Shown here piece after piece: positions 47,301 to 49,795 of a DNA stretch of 64,000 nt. Position 1 is the stretch's first letter. The number at the start of each line of letters is the position of its first letter. The stretch comes from Diphasiastrum complanatum. Lineage: Eukaryota > Streptophyta > Lycopodiopsida > Lycopodiales > Lycopodiaceae. The stretch lies in NCBI GenBank assembly GCA_029204225.1, contig CM055109.1, positions 19,853,783 through 19,917,782 on the forward strand, in the 5' to 3' direction. The translations under genes and the position numbers were made by a program. The notes below the pieces were generated by a model. The model was given only the letters and a program-made list of their open reading frames with translations, ran no database searches and was not told the DNA's origin.

Positions 47301-49795
47301 GATTTGCACAACAATGTTCATGCTTCCTTGCATGCATACCAACTACTTTCCAAGTAAGCTTTGTATGATCAAAACTTGATAGCCCTTGCATGATCCACGT
47401 GACTGTGCTCCAGATTTCTCTTAGAAATCTCTAACTAACCACAGCCAATAACATGCATCCTTGCATGCAAGCCAAACTAGGTTTATATTTGGCCTTTGAA
47501 GCCTCCACCACTTTTTTTACGGTTTCTTCTTCTTTGCTGGTTCTTTCCTGTGTACCCTCCGCTGCCTGCAGCCTTTCTCGTGGATCTTCCAGCAATTGGA
47601 TGTAATTCTCCAATGAACAGACAGCAAACAGTTCTAGCTTCACAAGTAGCAATCAGGAAGCAAACTTTTCCTCTTCACAAACCAGCAAACTCCCTTCTTG
47701 GAAATCAGCGAACTGTCTTGCAGATTCAACAAACAAAATCCTGTAAATTACCAGCAAACAGTTACCTGAGAAACACAACTTATCTTCTGAAAATCCAGAG
47801 GACAGATTTCAGTCAGACCTTCAGTCATAAACTAACAAACAGCTTTCAACAACAATATGTAGATTCAATTGTCACAAAAATCAATGAAGTATCTGTAGAT
47901 TTTAGCGATCAGAATCCTGGAAAAGATCAACATGTATCCTCTTTGAAACCAGCGAACAATTTGCAACAATGATCTCCACAAAGACTTTCACCAAGGTCCT
48001 CCTACGGATCCAAATGCATGAGAGGTACTTCTAATGACCTCAAATGAGAAGATGTACTTAAGATTTCTCTTCGTATTTGACATGGCAAAAGTAATGTTAT
48101 ATAACGGAAAACAACAGGGGATACTTCATGCTTTACCCATTTAAAATGCACCATGGTAATGCATTGTCGTGGACTTGGTTACGTGCATAAATTGATCCCT
48201 TGCAAGGGCATGATATGGGCTTGTGGAAAAACACTAAAGGCCACAAAAGCATACCTTGACATGGTCTACCAAAGAATTTGCCTACTAGACACTAAGTTCA
48301 CTATACAAACCATTAATGAACATCCTAGAACAATGAAATTTCCATGACCCTATTTTATTAGTGACAAAGGCCCAAATAAACAAGGATAAATTTAACCTAT
48401 TTTTACACAAGGCAAACTTTACATATGTCAAGCAACAAGTATGAAACGGATTCATGTATCAACGTCAGGTCTCAAATAGTACCCAATTGCAACAAAGGAG
48501 ATGTGCAATCTTCAACCTTACAAAGACAACCCACAAAGTCTTAGGCCATCAACTCCATCAAGTAAGGCATTGACTAAATGTTGGAGGGCATTAAACAAGT
48601 TTACACTTTTCAAACTCTTGGTAGCGCAATTGGTTTATTGGACTCTTTGTTTAATTGACATCGCTGCATCAAAAATATTGCATGCAAAATCTGCCTCTAG
48701 AAATTGTTAACATTGTGCTCCAAGTTTACATTGGAGAGATTCAATAAAAACTAAATTAGGTTTTGGCTTTGTTTTATGCCATTTGTGTATGCAAGGTCTA
48801 AAAATACTATCTCCACCACATAAAACATGACTTGAATACAAATTCAATTTTCGCTGATTGTTGCCTTGCCCGACCGGGAATGAACACACGCATATGCATG
48901 AGGACACCATAAGGCTCAGCAGGAATTACGGTATTGTGCACATGGAACGTGAGCCTTGTACACTTTTGTAATTCAAATGATCCTGCTGCCCACAAGTAGA
49001 AAATCGCAAAAATTTGTTGTCCGAACCCTCTTTATATATGTAAAATGTGTACACCTGTCCATAGTCCTCTAGCATGAAGTAGTGTTTATCTACGAGATTA
49101 TTGGATAAGCTTGCATGCAGAAACCAATAAAATGATGACTATCCCCCACTAGACGAGTTGGATAAGGGTGGTTGCTGCATCCACGAAGGTGCAAGTTCAA
49201 GTCCCAGCTGCTGTAGAATAGGTATACCTCGCAGCCTCGCGCTCTAAAACCCAAGGCCTATTATGTGGATCTACAGTGTATCTATATTGTACCGTTGCAA
49301 TGTAAAGAAATAAACTGATGGCTGTAGTCTGTACTGGTAATTCATAATTTATATGAAACACCAGTAAACAGATGGGTTAAAAAAGAAGATTCAATCAATG
49401 TCGACTTTAAATGGAAGAAGGTGAAGGTATTACACTACAGAAGGAGAAGGAGAAGGAAATGAAGCAGATGGAGTGCTTATAACGGATGCCCCCATTGAGC
49501 GAGCCAAAGCACGCCGCAGCTCCAAACAAAGAGAGCGCACTATAAACTTGAGCTCCAAATGAGCCAGCCATTCTTTCTCGCCATATGACTCTGGCGCTGG
49601 CGGTGCTTGCTCATCAGGTTTTGAGACCTCGCCATCTGCCTCCTTGTGCTCCTGCTGCTTTTGGTTTTGGTAAGAATGATGATAATATCCAAGGAGCCTT
49701 AGCTCGGCCTCAAAATCACGCAGCAGATGGAGGACGTCGCAGCGTATGCGTTGGAGATCGGGCGTAACAGACATAGCCTCTTGTGCTGCTGCCAT
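5289..49795 (-). CDS. AAA-type ATPase, nineteen placed exons in very long introns
   Basis: Split gene for a P-loop AAA+ ATPase, a family that couples ATP hydrolysis to remodelling of protein complexes; substrate and location cannot be told. The order is an N-terminal helical region, a helical segment with a DLSAAETDFFQLLF motif, an acidic linker, a coiled-coil-like exon, then a AAA module with Walker A GASGTGKT, Walker B IVFFDE, sensor-1 LATNRP and AMHRRI. The last placed exon looks like the C-terminal lid. Exons were joined by eye with GT donors and AG acceptors, and phases agree across most joins. Mismatches remain at exon 1/2, exon 4/5 and around exons 12-13, so small exons are probably missing there. 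About 45 kb is occupied by roughly 2.3 kb of coding sequence. I cannot name an ortholog with confidence. Confidence 0.85.
5548..5661 (-). CDS. AAA ATPase exon 18
   Basis: 114 bases from acceptor TTGACAG to donor TCAG/GTCTTT. Reads CVSEFHLPDHTQRHNIWMVA, SQRLPVSKQIDWNRIAL. The EF-LPD-xxR-xxIW pattern is the expected start of the small lid subdomain after the HRRI motif. Confidence 0.88.
5863..5987 (-). CDS. AAA ATPase exon 17, sensor 1 and second region of homology
   Basis: 125 bases (41 codons plus two bases). Reads RDRGSDRLLATLLTEMERHE, GIIMLATNRPLDLDEAMHRR. The LATNRP block is the sensor-1 Asn motif, and AMHRRI carries the arginine-finger pair of the AAA second region of homology. Donor AAC/GTAGGA; the split Thr codon is completed by exon 18. 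Confidence 0.93.
6166..6323 (-). CDS. AAA ATPase exon 16, Walker B
   Basis: 158 bases, phase 0 at the end (CCCAG/GTTTGC). Reads GKRVLLVDFHSLHSITGASS and then DMNDAIVFFDECEAIFAQ. IVFFDE is a full Walker B with the Asp and Glu needed for magnesium and water activation, and ECEAIF is typical of AAA proteins. Confidence 0.93.
6515..6719 (-). CDS. AAA ATPase exon 15, Walker A
   Basis: 205 bases, 68 codons plus one base, acceptor GAAAGCAG and donor TTG/GTAGTA. It begins ISMEQVVLPDEQKQLLLRTV, the usual pre-P-loop helix, and holds VILLCGASGTGKTMTVNALA. GASGTGKT (residues 51-58 of the exon) is a complete Walker A with the catalytic Lys-Thr. The exon shares a Gly codon with exon 16. Confidence 0.93.
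6852..7055 (-). CDS. AAA ATPase exon 14
   Basis: 68 codons in phase 0, acceptor TTTCCAG and donor AAG/GTCGGC. Reads VLARTYFYKSSRLVARGLIK ... VELDRRILDWIVGLDTEMNE ... GSHLYKPK. This is the segment directly before the nucleotide-binding module. A basic patch (SSRLVARGLIKLR) precedes an acidic helix. Confidence 0.85.
7340..7390 (-). CDS. AAA ATPase exon 13 (small)
   Basis: 17 codons ending QSCLRWGMRGAQNK, donor AAG/GTATAG, joining exon 14 in phase 0 as AQNK-VLARTYFY. The acceptor is either TCACAG (phase 0) or ten bases earlier (AACAG), which would take two carried bases. The choice depends on how exon 12 really ends. Confidence 0.6.
7395..8560. other. intron sequence, no recognisable feature
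   Basis: AT-rich with scattered stops on both strands. A further small ATPase exon could hide here, since phases around exons 12-13 do not close cleanly. Confidence 0.4.
8570..8703 (-). pseudogene. AAA ATPase exon 12, frame broken at an A7 run
   Basis: After a strong acceptor (TTATGCTTGTCAG) the expected frame reads CLEVKDRFAYDVNRRADWLQ and HDMGYGRRKK, then hits TGA at 8,605-8,607. Just before the stop is a run of seven A on the gene strand (T7 at 8,613-8,619). Beyond it, a neighbouring frame is protein-like (HELYAFDLHLFGQ) up to a GT donor after 8,570. A one-base length error or mutation in the run would join the two. Alternatives are a retained stop in a non-functional allele, or a different splice pattern; an open frame through the whole exon exists but does not fit exon 11's phase. 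Confidence 0.55.
8911..8955 (-). CDS. AAA ATPase exon 11 (small)
   Basis: 15 codons, VQDILRAYFDSFKQQ, in phase 0 from acceptor CTTCAG to donor CAG/GTTCTC. The amphipathic helix character and phase agreement with exon 10 support it. The donor is only moderately close to consensus. Confidence 0.65.
8960..9985. other. intron sequence, nothing identified
   Basis: No coding signal, LTR signature or repeat match inside the window was found. Confidence 0.4.
9988..10225 (-). pseudogene. LINE endonuclease C-terminal fragment
   Basis: On the minus strand FICPHSGGHSVVDYLMGLPS and LTRLSDHSFLSFAIG match LINE C on the plus strand (CHPHSGGHRVVDYFMGSPS, TTLSDHSIISIDL). The SDH motif is the catalytic His region of the exonuclease/endonuclease/phosphatase fold. 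It is an isolated piece in opposite orientation to its neighbour. Confidence 0.75.
10398..11468 (+). pseudogene. gypsy F gag with four zinc-knuckle-like motifs
   Basis: 356-codon open frame. A glutamine-rich helix (EKLGQKQQMQLEKMQSQFDE) is followed by four Cys/His motifs: CAIYAGNHTTNEC (second Cys replaced by Tyr), CHLCNSTRHETTFC, CFACGENHRVVEC and CRECDYGHCYKDC. Such knuckles bind RNA in Gag proteins. The tail is Pro-rich. The protease domain follows downstream, so I read this as the Gag of a Ty3/gypsy element of a kind I associate with ferns and mosses. It has no start in the capsid region, and 10,226-10,397 upstream is also decayed gag. A host zinc-knuckle protein is less likely. Confidence 0.7.
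11469..11915 (+). pseudogene. gypsy F protease region
   Basis: After short frame breaks, MDITLGEFLKLVPQAKEVLA precedes AAVIDGSSGVNLVLTKLCAH, an aspartic-protease active-site block where the normal DSGSG order reads DGSSG. Sequence stops resembling an element soon after; RT is absent. Confidence 0.65.
11945..12090 (-). repeat. gypsy-type LTR fragment (family R1)
   Basis: Shares stretches such as GATTATTAATTGCATTT-type and TAGGATTATGCC with 52,455-52,630 and, more distantly, 55,985-56,130. At 52.6 kb the same sequence follows a polypurine tract on the minus strand, which identifies it as the start of an LTR. Confidence 0.5.
12091..12480 (-). pseudogene. hAT-1 transposase C-terminal tail
   Basis: Minus-strand reading gives SRRRRVGEGVSYRAQNSNDE, FEAPSNLEY and an acidic (DE)n run, the style of tail that follows hAT dimerisation domains. 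The second hAT copy also has an acidic D-rich tail (30.9 kb). It is separated from the hAT-1 body by the inserted LINE C. Confidence 0.45.
12243..12275. repeat. (TCATCC)n-type microsatellite
   Basis: Five hexamer units and one shorter unit. On the minus strand it encodes the Asp-Glu run of the hAT-1 tail. Confidence 0.9.
12490..13340 (+). pseudogene. LINE C ORF1
   Basis: The frame from 12,600 has a leucine-rich coiled coil (AEVDALRLEVQQLKLTMTML LQDSRALKQKIQTLE). This is followed, with stops, by the RNA-binding region ISEEKLRDFKSLNVQVQGVL DTQDAM and TYIQVQEHKENFQEAKASG. LINE D ORF1 at 39.3-39.9 kb has the same order. ORF1 proteins coat LINE RNA. Degraded by frameshifts. Confidence 0.7.
13400..14620 (+). 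pseudogene. LINE C ORF2 endonuclease domain
   Basis: In shifting frames: RLWNCNGI, LFTETHES, DLYLVVCYFPPKSSAFANSI, GYILLAGDFNARASS, CHPHSGGHRVVDYFMG and LSDHSIISIDL. The ETHE, GDFN and SDH motifs are those of the apurinic-type endonuclease that nicks target DNA. A basic linker (NQ-PWYDDICKQVHLQVNF) follows, then the element stops before any RT. The element interrupts hAT-1. Confidence 0.8.
14620..15700 (-). pseudogene. hAT-1 DNA transposase body
   Basis: Minus-strand peptides: LDLLVEDVAKIPWVKEVLNI, GRSLVRFITKRPRALSMFKR, LRLAPTRF; then a noncoding interval with a GT boundary; then FVFMFIVLERLLKAHADLRR, GLQPIYVVLHVID, EGCMLGLLYEFMDRLGKQL and SDDRELED. The same blocks in the same order occur in hAT-2 on the plus strand at 28.9-30.2 kb. 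hAT transposases excise and insert DNA with an RNase-H-like fold. Frameshifts and stops show it is dead. Confidence 0.8.
15701..16640. other. unassigned intron sequence, possibly LTR-like
   Basis: Contains TATAAGTA at about 16,070 and promoter-like text (CCTCCAACAGTTATAAG) but no partner copy, primer site or coding motif. No function assigned. Confidence 0.3.
16654..16733 (-). CDS. AAA ATPase exon 10
   Basis: 80 bases, completing the Gly codon from exon 9 and then 26 codons (VAISPVVKSIFESENGGHKR SGDAVQ), donor CAG/GTATTA, phase 0. The next located exon is 7.7 kb away across the hAT/LINE/gypsy cluster. Confidence 0.78.
16830..16890 (-). CDS. AAA ATPase exon 9
   Basis: 61 bases, 20 codons plus one base, acceptor TATCAG and donor ACAG/GTAACT. 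It reads ALVRKLVLDDFEKGVVLMLT and shares a Gly codon with exon 10. The spacing to exons 8 and 10 is short (157 and 96 bases), making this the only compact stretch in the middle of the gene. Confidence 0.8.
17048..17167 (-). CDS. AAA ATPase exon 8 (coiled-coil-like)
   Basis: 40 codons in phase 0 between acceptor TTGGCAG and donor GAG/GTCAAT. The sequence ASSIRELQAKLRYAENRLQE and RMRLTEEAMTSGTVQLPRLE has heptad-like hydrophobic spacing over its first 25 residues, consistent with a short coiled coil that could assist oligomerisation (inference). Confidence 0.8.
17492..17512. repeat. perfect 9-bp palindrome with 3-base loop
   Basis: CGGTTCGAA, TCG, TTCGAACCG. GGTTCGAATC also equals a tRNA B-box-like string, but no A-box lies at the right distance. 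Confidence 0.85.
17557..17615. repeat. (GA)n microsatellite
   Basis: About 29 units; it generates long Arg/Glu or Leu/Ser open frames that are not genes. Confidence 0.97.
17620..17990. other. sequence between (GA)n and gypsy B
   Basis: Includes a short ACT/TGC-rich patch near 17,840; nothing else recognisable. Confidence 0.3.
17993..18383 (+). repeat. gypsy B 5' LTR
   Basis: Starts TTATGGACTCGGCTC (compare gypsy A) and ends GCATTCGTAAC two bases before the primer site. TATAAGTAGGG near 18,240 is a likely TATA box. The last 50 bases match the inverted LTR fragment of gypsy E at 40,749-40,801, so B and E are one family. Confidence 0.82.
18385..18396 (+). promoter_or_regulatory. gypsy B primer-binding site
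   Basis: TGGTATCAGAGC, initiator-tRNA-Met type. Confidence 0.9.
18397..19440 (+). other. gypsy B leader, pyrimidine-rich
   Basis: T/C-rich leader with recurring CAGCGCCC/CTGCCC-type phrases. Three overlapping long frames are open by composition only. Its first 250 bases are repeated in opposite orientation in gypsy E. Confidence 0.7.
19463..19978 (+). pseudogene. gypsy B gag
   Basis: Reads MTSDFRSLSPLDYLSDFNSD, MFDKWLTRLQYYFDTSR, ILDAIFLLKGSARSKWFDYV. The LKGSARSKWF motif corresponds to the Gag L-G-A-xxWW core. C-terminally it becomes a repetitive Ser/His/Glu stretch and ends in TGA; the linker continues in another frame. Confidence 0.75.
19979..20345 (+). pseudogene. gypsy B gag-protease linker with in-frame repeats
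   Basis: Open frame that encodes repeated ACYD/ACFD-x-DVV units from an imperfect 18-30-base tandem repeat (20,112-20,285). No catalytic motif. Role unknown; likely a spacer within the polyprotein. Confidence 0.55.
20346..20985 (+). pseudogene. gypsy B aspartic protease
   Basis: YVVPFVDHIILDAGREYIAL followed by VDTGNTHSFISS holds the catalytic DTG. Then YLIPLEHYDIIFGADWFSSL and DLSQQPLSFTHARQHHSL. The DTG...IIFGADWF pair is diagnostic for gypsy proteases, which cut the Gag-Pol polyprotein. A frameshift and a stop lie between the two halves. The element breaks off near 20,985; no RT or 3' LTR follows. Confidence 0.78.
20986..21440 (+). pseudogene. copia gag/pre-integrase fragment
   Basis: Reads LLDDHVNLVQNFAI, TFPSMKDLQEILVNEEARL (copia Gag), then LSTNLLFVS, ITDLGHKVEFEYDQCKVVDR and TGKILALERG. 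The second half closely matches copia A at 23,380-23,600. Between the two there is a deletion of the zinc knuckle and protease. It ends where LINE B begins. Confidence 0.72.
21445..22690 (+). pseudogene. LINE B 3' part
   Basis: Reads DADERYIQIALASSHYFHDQ, GHRLSWFSQASH, then in another frame NQLAIETGRFHSLPREERIC and QLCFLDEVESEEHFIFRC, a CxxC...HxxxxC motif near the end of LINE ORF2. A basic tail (FFSRRRSRQDPESNDNDGDN) follows. The 3' UTR contains segments found again at 4,979-5,101 and at 38,690-38,815. Confidence 0.8.
22691..22930. other. A/T-rich spacer before copia A
   Basis: No LTR or coding motif recognised; the 5' part of copia A is missing, so this is probably older intron sequence. 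Confidence 0.35.
22942..26265 (+). pseudogene. copia A polyprotein (protease, integrase, RT, RNase H)
   Basis: Ty1/copia order is kept. Protease: SSWFLDSNATQHMTS, where DSGA reads DSNA. Pre-integrase: CQECLVGKQSRQPF. Integrase: HTDICGPM, RSDNGGEYISTEFKEYCQSQ, QFITPYSPQSNGLAERKNRT. RT: QTWSLIEALAGCNLIDCKWV, VDGAIDRRKARLVAQGFAQI and the catalytic TLYVDDTLLFSN. RNase H: DASWGGDVDNHKSTFGF, SSIEAEYIAASQS, CDNQSAIALSAN, RSKHIKIRYHYVKGKI. In-frame stops lie near 24,006, 24,412 and 24,675, and shifts near 23,268 and 23,440-23,600. RT and RNase H remain open for 509 codons (24,738-26,267). It is the least decayed element here. Confidence 0.92.
23011..23029. repeat. run of nineteen C
   Basis: Directly after GGGGG, in the copia A reading frame (poly-Pro), followed by CTCTCTCTC. 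Confidence 0.95.
26266..26274 (+). promoter_or_regulatory. copia A polypurine tract
   Basis: AAGGGGGGG directly before TGTTGG, the 3' LTR start. Confidence 0.85.
26275..26620 (+). repeat. copia A 3' LTR, end uncertain
   Basis: Begins TGTTGGATTTATC after the PPT. No 5' partner is present, so the right boundary is only approximate. Confidence 0.6.
26621..27110. other. unassigned sequence
   Basis: Contains CAGCGCTGGACCTGC twice (about 26,830 and 26,920), a short repeat; otherwise nothing recognised. Confidence 0.35.
27170..27790 (-). repeat. LTR-like repeat, copy 1
   Basis: Same sequence as 46,660-47,245 with small differences, for example ACATGTGTCACTCAT, GACCAAGTGTCCCA and ACAGGGAGTAAAA. 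Read on the minus strand it begins TGTTACAG and carries several GACACGTGTC-type words. It resembles a solo LTR; neither copy has neighbouring pol sequence. Confidence 0.65.
27795..28573 (-). pseudogene. gypsy C protease fragment
   Basis: Minus strand reads VMVDDGATYNFINYTLVKK and, 60 residues on, DLVLGRDCL: the aspartic-protease start (normally DSGAT, here DDGAT) and the LG-x-xWL block (here LGRDCL). The upstream part toward the primer site is decayed gag. Truncated before RT. Confidence 0.65.
28574..28585 (-). promoter_or_regulatory. gypsy C primer-binding site
   Basis: On the minus strand TGGTATCAGAGG, one base different from the initiator-tRNA type, right after CCTAACAT. Confidence 0.75.
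28586..28940 (-). repeat. gypsy C 5' LTR, approximate
   Basis: Begins beside the primer site. Contains a long-range inverted repeat (28,675-28,699 with 28,837-28,872). The far end is set by the start of hAT-2. Confidence 0.5.
28945..31150 (+). pseudogene. hAT-2 DNA transposase
   Basis: Exon-like start DLLIEDIAG, then a noncoding stretch ending at TTTGTGTTTAG, then FAFIFTVLEWLLKVHYTLKQ, MAVSNLWVEWSGLTEPRSRR, IVLSSTFWDEARSNLV, MGLAYEFMDSLGE, PLHAAAHVLHLPWKKYGLEQ and WWDK-RGCTPRLQRIALRVLS. The dimerisation end TAACERN*STYSLIHTKKRN carries a TAG where the family has Trp, followed by LERLVYVHSNLCLLEKM. A D-rich acidic tail (30.9 kb) closes it. The order and motifs are those of hAT transposases, and several frameshifts make it inactive. 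Confidence 0.85.
31162..31311 (+). repeat. AAACGCG repeat unit, copy 1
   Basis: TTTGACCATTGATCCCC, TTTCAGCCATA-GCTATTTTTCC, A-run, CTGGGAGGAGAAACGCG, CTCAGAAACGCG, GTGCATCTATGGTCT. Nearly the same as 34,563-34,712. Confidence 0.85.
31312..31450 (+). repeat. AAACGCG repeat unit, copy 2 with hairpin
   Basis: A tandem second copy from TTTCAGCCATAAGC. CTGGGAGGAGA (31,366-31,376) and TCTCCTCCCAG (31,395-31,405) form a perfect 11-bp inverted pair. Confidence 0.85.
31779..32095 (-). CDS. AAA ATPase exon 7
   Basis: 317 bases (two plus 105 codons) from acceptor GTGTGCAG to donor AAG/GTAAGG. It reads LVLQVEQTATPGDFGRVEPV ... GPYVSSLEYLDDGFQILALM ... NDEAPWYEVYRSSK. Acidic first half, then a helical second half. 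It joins exon 8 in phase 0 across an intron of about 14.6 kb that holds complete families of transposon debris. Confidence 0.8.
32248..32311 (-). CDS. AAA ATPase exon 6
   Basis: 64 bases, 21 codons plus one base, acceptor TTTCAG and donor TTG/GTGAG. It reads AESHTDGGFTAVDDILQSMN and joins exon 7 through a shared GAT codon. The acidic, loop-like composition fits a linker before the ATPase core. Confidence 0.7.
32385..32440 (-). CDS. AAA ATPase exon 5 (small)
   Basis: 56 bases after a strong pyrimidine-rich acceptor (TTTCTGCATAG). In the phase required by the next exon it reads CLLPVLWNLEPSVSSKPQ and ends at CAG/GTAGTG. It is short, so support comes from the splice sites and the phase match with exon 6 rather than from recognisable homology. 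Confidence 0.55.
32460..33555. other. intron sequence, no recognisable feature
   Basis: Scattered stops on both strands; no transposon motif recognised. Confidence 0.35.
33560..33971 (-). repeat. copia-type LTR, minus strand
   Basis: On the minus strand starts TGTTAGAAATC after a polypurine tract. A CTATATGTATAG word near 33,630 may be its TATA box. It includes AGGGTTTAGGGTTTAGGG, a short telomere-like word. The far end is estimated. Confidence 0.6.
33972..33984 (-). promoter_or_regulatory. polypurine tract before the 33.9-kb LTR
   Basis: Minus strand TTAAGGGAGAG followed by TGTTAG, the usual copia 3' junction. The expected pol gene to the right is absent. Confidence 0.65.
34122..34166. repeat. 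(TA)n microsatellite
   Basis: About 22 units, preceded by several AAACGCG-like words (34,050-34,100). Confidence 0.95.
34406..34454. repeat. two adjacent GC-rich hairpins
   Basis: TTGGGGG...CCCCCCAA (34,406-34,426) and GGGGGG...CCCCCC (34,437-34,454), each with a six-base loop. Confidence 0.85.
34563..34712 (+). repeat. AAACGCG repeat unit, copy 3
   Basis: Same layout as copy 1 at 31,162, 3.4 kb away and on the same strand, on the other side of ATPase exons 5-7. Confidence 0.85.
34854..35025 (-). repeat. gypsy D 3' LTR
   Basis: Direct match to 38,222-38,395 over about 170 bases (GCCAAGAACACAATAAGGGA, TCACTATGATA-GAAGCGCTT). On the minus strand the unit starts GTTATGCTGTCGG. Confidence 0.8.
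35203..35469 (-). pseudogene. gypsy D RT amino-terminal piece
   Basis: Reads FGDVFPSELPHGLPPSRSVD, HKIELIPGSQPIFRQPYRFS, the conserved entry to gypsy reverse transcriptase. It is cut off before the fingers and palm. The rest of pol is deleted up to the LTR. Confidence 0.82.
35486..35986 (-). pseudogene. gypsy D protease
   Basis: Reads AVKLASGANTEVFEVMVPDL, INFYVLNLGQSDVILGYEWF. The VILGYEWF block is the second protease motif. I cannot find a clear DSG in the preceding stretch, so the active site appears lost. The tail is Ser/Asp-rich. Confidence 0.75.
36026..36951 (-). pseudogene. gypsy D gag with zinc knuckle
   Basis: The start region at 36,951 reads MADMEQKLFGEGVPSPVRSV. After a stop, the 209-codon frame gives FSGDKKFKQPAAVESWISSY, VLIFLEGKAMSWWRDLDPKP, VPHFPKKYAEWQFVNGLP. 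LEGKAMSWW is the Gag core. A CFNCGKAGHLAKEC knuckle (about 36,030-36,070) lies in a neighbouring frame. Typical Gag for a small gypsy element. Confidence 0.85.
37287..37335. repeat. (GA)n microsatellite in the gypsy D leader
   Basis: About 24 units between gag and the primer site of gypsy D. Confidence 0.97.
38204..38215 (-). promoter_or_regulatory. gypsy D primer-binding site
   Basis: TGGTATCAGAGC on the minus strand, next to the LTR copy at 38,222. Confidence 0.88.
38218..38395 (-). repeat. gypsy D 5' LTR
   Basis: Partner of 34,854-35,025. Short for an LTR (about 175 bases), and the two copies differ at roughly one base in fifteen, so the insertion is old. Confidence 0.78.
38690..38815 (+). 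repeat. LINE 3' UTR fragment
   Basis: CATGCTGCAGCTCGTAT and ACATC-TTC-TAGCATCA match LINE B at 22,315-22,405. Directly followed by the GC-rich start of LINE D. Confidence 0.65.
38816..39910 (+). pseudogene. LINE D 5' repeats and ORF1
   Basis: A GC-rich block of imperfect CTGCCACCTGG units (38,822-39,010) precedes an Ala/Pro-rich stretch. It is followed by the coiled coil ELSQLKETVAMLLNERNAMQ ARITQLEQAMGD and the RNA-binding part GIPDTQDAV-TEAKHFF, ANLIIRFTSWASRRDALRCR, GTTIFMDNDLMYIQVE. Same layout as LINE C. Interrupted at about 39,910 by gypsy E. Confidence 0.72.
39911..40736 (-). pseudogene. gypsy E gag start and leader
   Basis: Minus strand: MAHSPTPSETTQETLSDQFR, RMDETLSGLVLRFDTVMTG (a gag-start helix), preceded by a leader nearly identical to gypsy B's (TTGGCGGAGCTTTAG, AAATTTGGCGGCC, then an A/T run and GGCAGATTATTTCC). 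The P/L/S-rich frames in this leader are not genes. Confidence 0.75.
40737..40801 (-). repeat. gypsy E primer site and LTR stub
   Basis: TGGTATCAGAGC (40,737-40,748) then 53 bases equal to the end of the gypsy B LTR; the rest of the LTR is missing where LINE D resumes. Confidence 0.8.
40802..41246 (+). pseudogene. LINE D RT amino-terminal piece
   Basis: Reads VLAAIKKMKSHKARDIEDLE, LAPTIATLLNSIVVYGFPSS, TNIIHPIHKNGDPMIPSNYR, LYGTILQSVV. The IHKNGDP-xxxxNYR block is the first LINE RT motif. It ends at a (CT)n tract instead of continuing to CADD. Confidence 0.85.
41247..41311. repeat. (CT)n microsatellite
   Basis: About 32 units interrupting the LINE D reading frame. Confidence 0.97.
41530..42180 (+). 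pseudogene. copia B reverse transcriptase fragment
   Basis: Reads CIYGLKQASRAWYKKLHSLL, KFVILTIVVDDSLMIGNC (catalytic VVDD; the family norm is YVDD), LGLQIKRDKKKEIMHLNQ, YQSLIGSLMYLTVCTRPNLA, FSVYALSQFSSNP. One stop at 41,980. RNase H is not seen. Different family from copia A. Confidence 0.88.
42181..42885. other. copia B downstream and intron sequence
   Basis: TTGCCCAACATAACA near 42,509 resembles a 3' LTR junction in style, but no PPT is seen. Nothing else recognised. Confidence 0.3.
42892..43023 (-). CDS. AAA ATPase exon 4
   Basis: 44 codons, phase 0 to phase 0, acceptor GTGTGCAG and a strong donor AAG/GTATGT. Encodes a basic helical stretch (DDYEEKTIRMTKEALSVLLL, then RPMKTEQRLKLSKTELLSVV). 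The following intron is about 10.5 kb and carries two minus-strand gypsy fragments, LINE pieces and a copia fragment. The next located exon needs one carried base, so a further small exon may be hidden in that intron. Confidence 0.8.
43030..44040. other. intron between ATPase exons 3 and 4
   Basis: No transposon or coding motif recognised; it looks like ordinary intron. Confidence 0.4.
44050..44217 (-). CDS. AAA ATPase exon 3
   Basis: Exactly 56 codons, phase 0 at both ends, acceptor AAAGTAG and donor CCAG/GTAC. The product continues the N-terminal region (MFEAYKINNMLALEVAGDRQ ... LLEVEEFLDDKRMHISEGI). Exon and codon length agree, and it joins exon 2 in frame. Confidence 0.8.
44266..44506 (-). 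CDS. AAA ATPase exon 2
   Basis: 241 bases: one base plus 80 codons, from acceptor GGCAG to donor CAG/GTTATC, ending in phase 0. It encodes a helix rich in Glu/Leu (EKLLEKVEALEEQRLL) followed by VARRYDLSAAETDFFQLLF. The latter resembles the winged-helix-like segment N-terminal to the AAA domain in some bacterial-type AAA proteins; this comparison is from memory and is inference. Confidence 0.8.
44770..45116 (-). repeat. copia-type LTR (family G)
   Basis: Minus strand begins TGTTAGAGTTAATG after a polypurine tract. Contains a short (GCAAAA)n block at 44,850-44,871. The outer end is uncertain. Confidence 0.6.
45117..45126 (-). promoter_or_regulatory. polypurine tract of family G
   Basis: TTAAGGGGGAG on the minus strand directly before TGTTAG; flanked by a 12-bp inverted repeat. 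Confidence 0.7.
45127..46655 (-). mobile_element. internal part of family G, no coding frame found
   Basis: By position this should be the interior of a minus-strand element. I find no RT, integrase or Gag motif, only short AT-rich text with recurring CAAC/ACTTGA words. It may be a noncoding derivative or a heavily decayed element. Confidence 0.4.
46660..47245 (-). repeat. LTR-like repeat, copy 2
   Basis: Partner of 27,170-27,790, same orientation. Confidence 0.65.
47260..49135. other. unassigned, includes a CAGCAAAC-rich leader-like stretch
   Basis: 47,600-47,960 repeats CAGCAAACAG/CAGCGAAC words within a 158-codon open frame that resembles no protein I know. The remainder to 49,135 shows no motif. 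Confidence 0.35.
49141..49290 (+). mobile_element. candidate tRNA-derived SINE
   Basis: GAGTTGGATAAGGGTGG (A-box-like, 49,155) and AAGTTCAAGTCCC (B-box-like, 49,193) are spaced as in a tRNA promoter, followed by an AT-rich tail. No cloverleaf closes, so it is not a working tRNA. Only one copy is in the window. Confidence 0.4.
49436..49795 (-). CDS. AAA ATPase exon 1 (start codon)
   Basis: Opens with ATG (MAAAQEAMSV) and encodes about 120 residues. It is helical and charged, with a QKQQEHKEADGEVSKPDEQ low-complexity stretch, then a conserved-looking block EWLAHLELKFIVRSLCLE and a Ser/Pro tail. Possible GT donors lie just after position 49,439 or 49,436, before a TAA. Both leave phase 0, whereas exon 2 at its best acceptor needs two carried bases. 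Either a small exon is missing or the AG four bases further on is used. No signal peptide or membrane segment is apparent. Confidence 0.7.

Noticed and set aside
47431-47652. Minus-strand charged 73-codon frame as an extra ATPase exon
   Set aside because: No suitable splice sites or phase, and it overlaps a CAGCAAAC-rich repeat stretch.
48621-48650. A-box-like TAGCGCAATTGGTT
   Set aside because: No B-box at tRNA spacing.
49585-49767. Plus-strand 60-codon frame opposite ATPase exon 1
   Set aside because: Antisense shadow of a well-supported exon.
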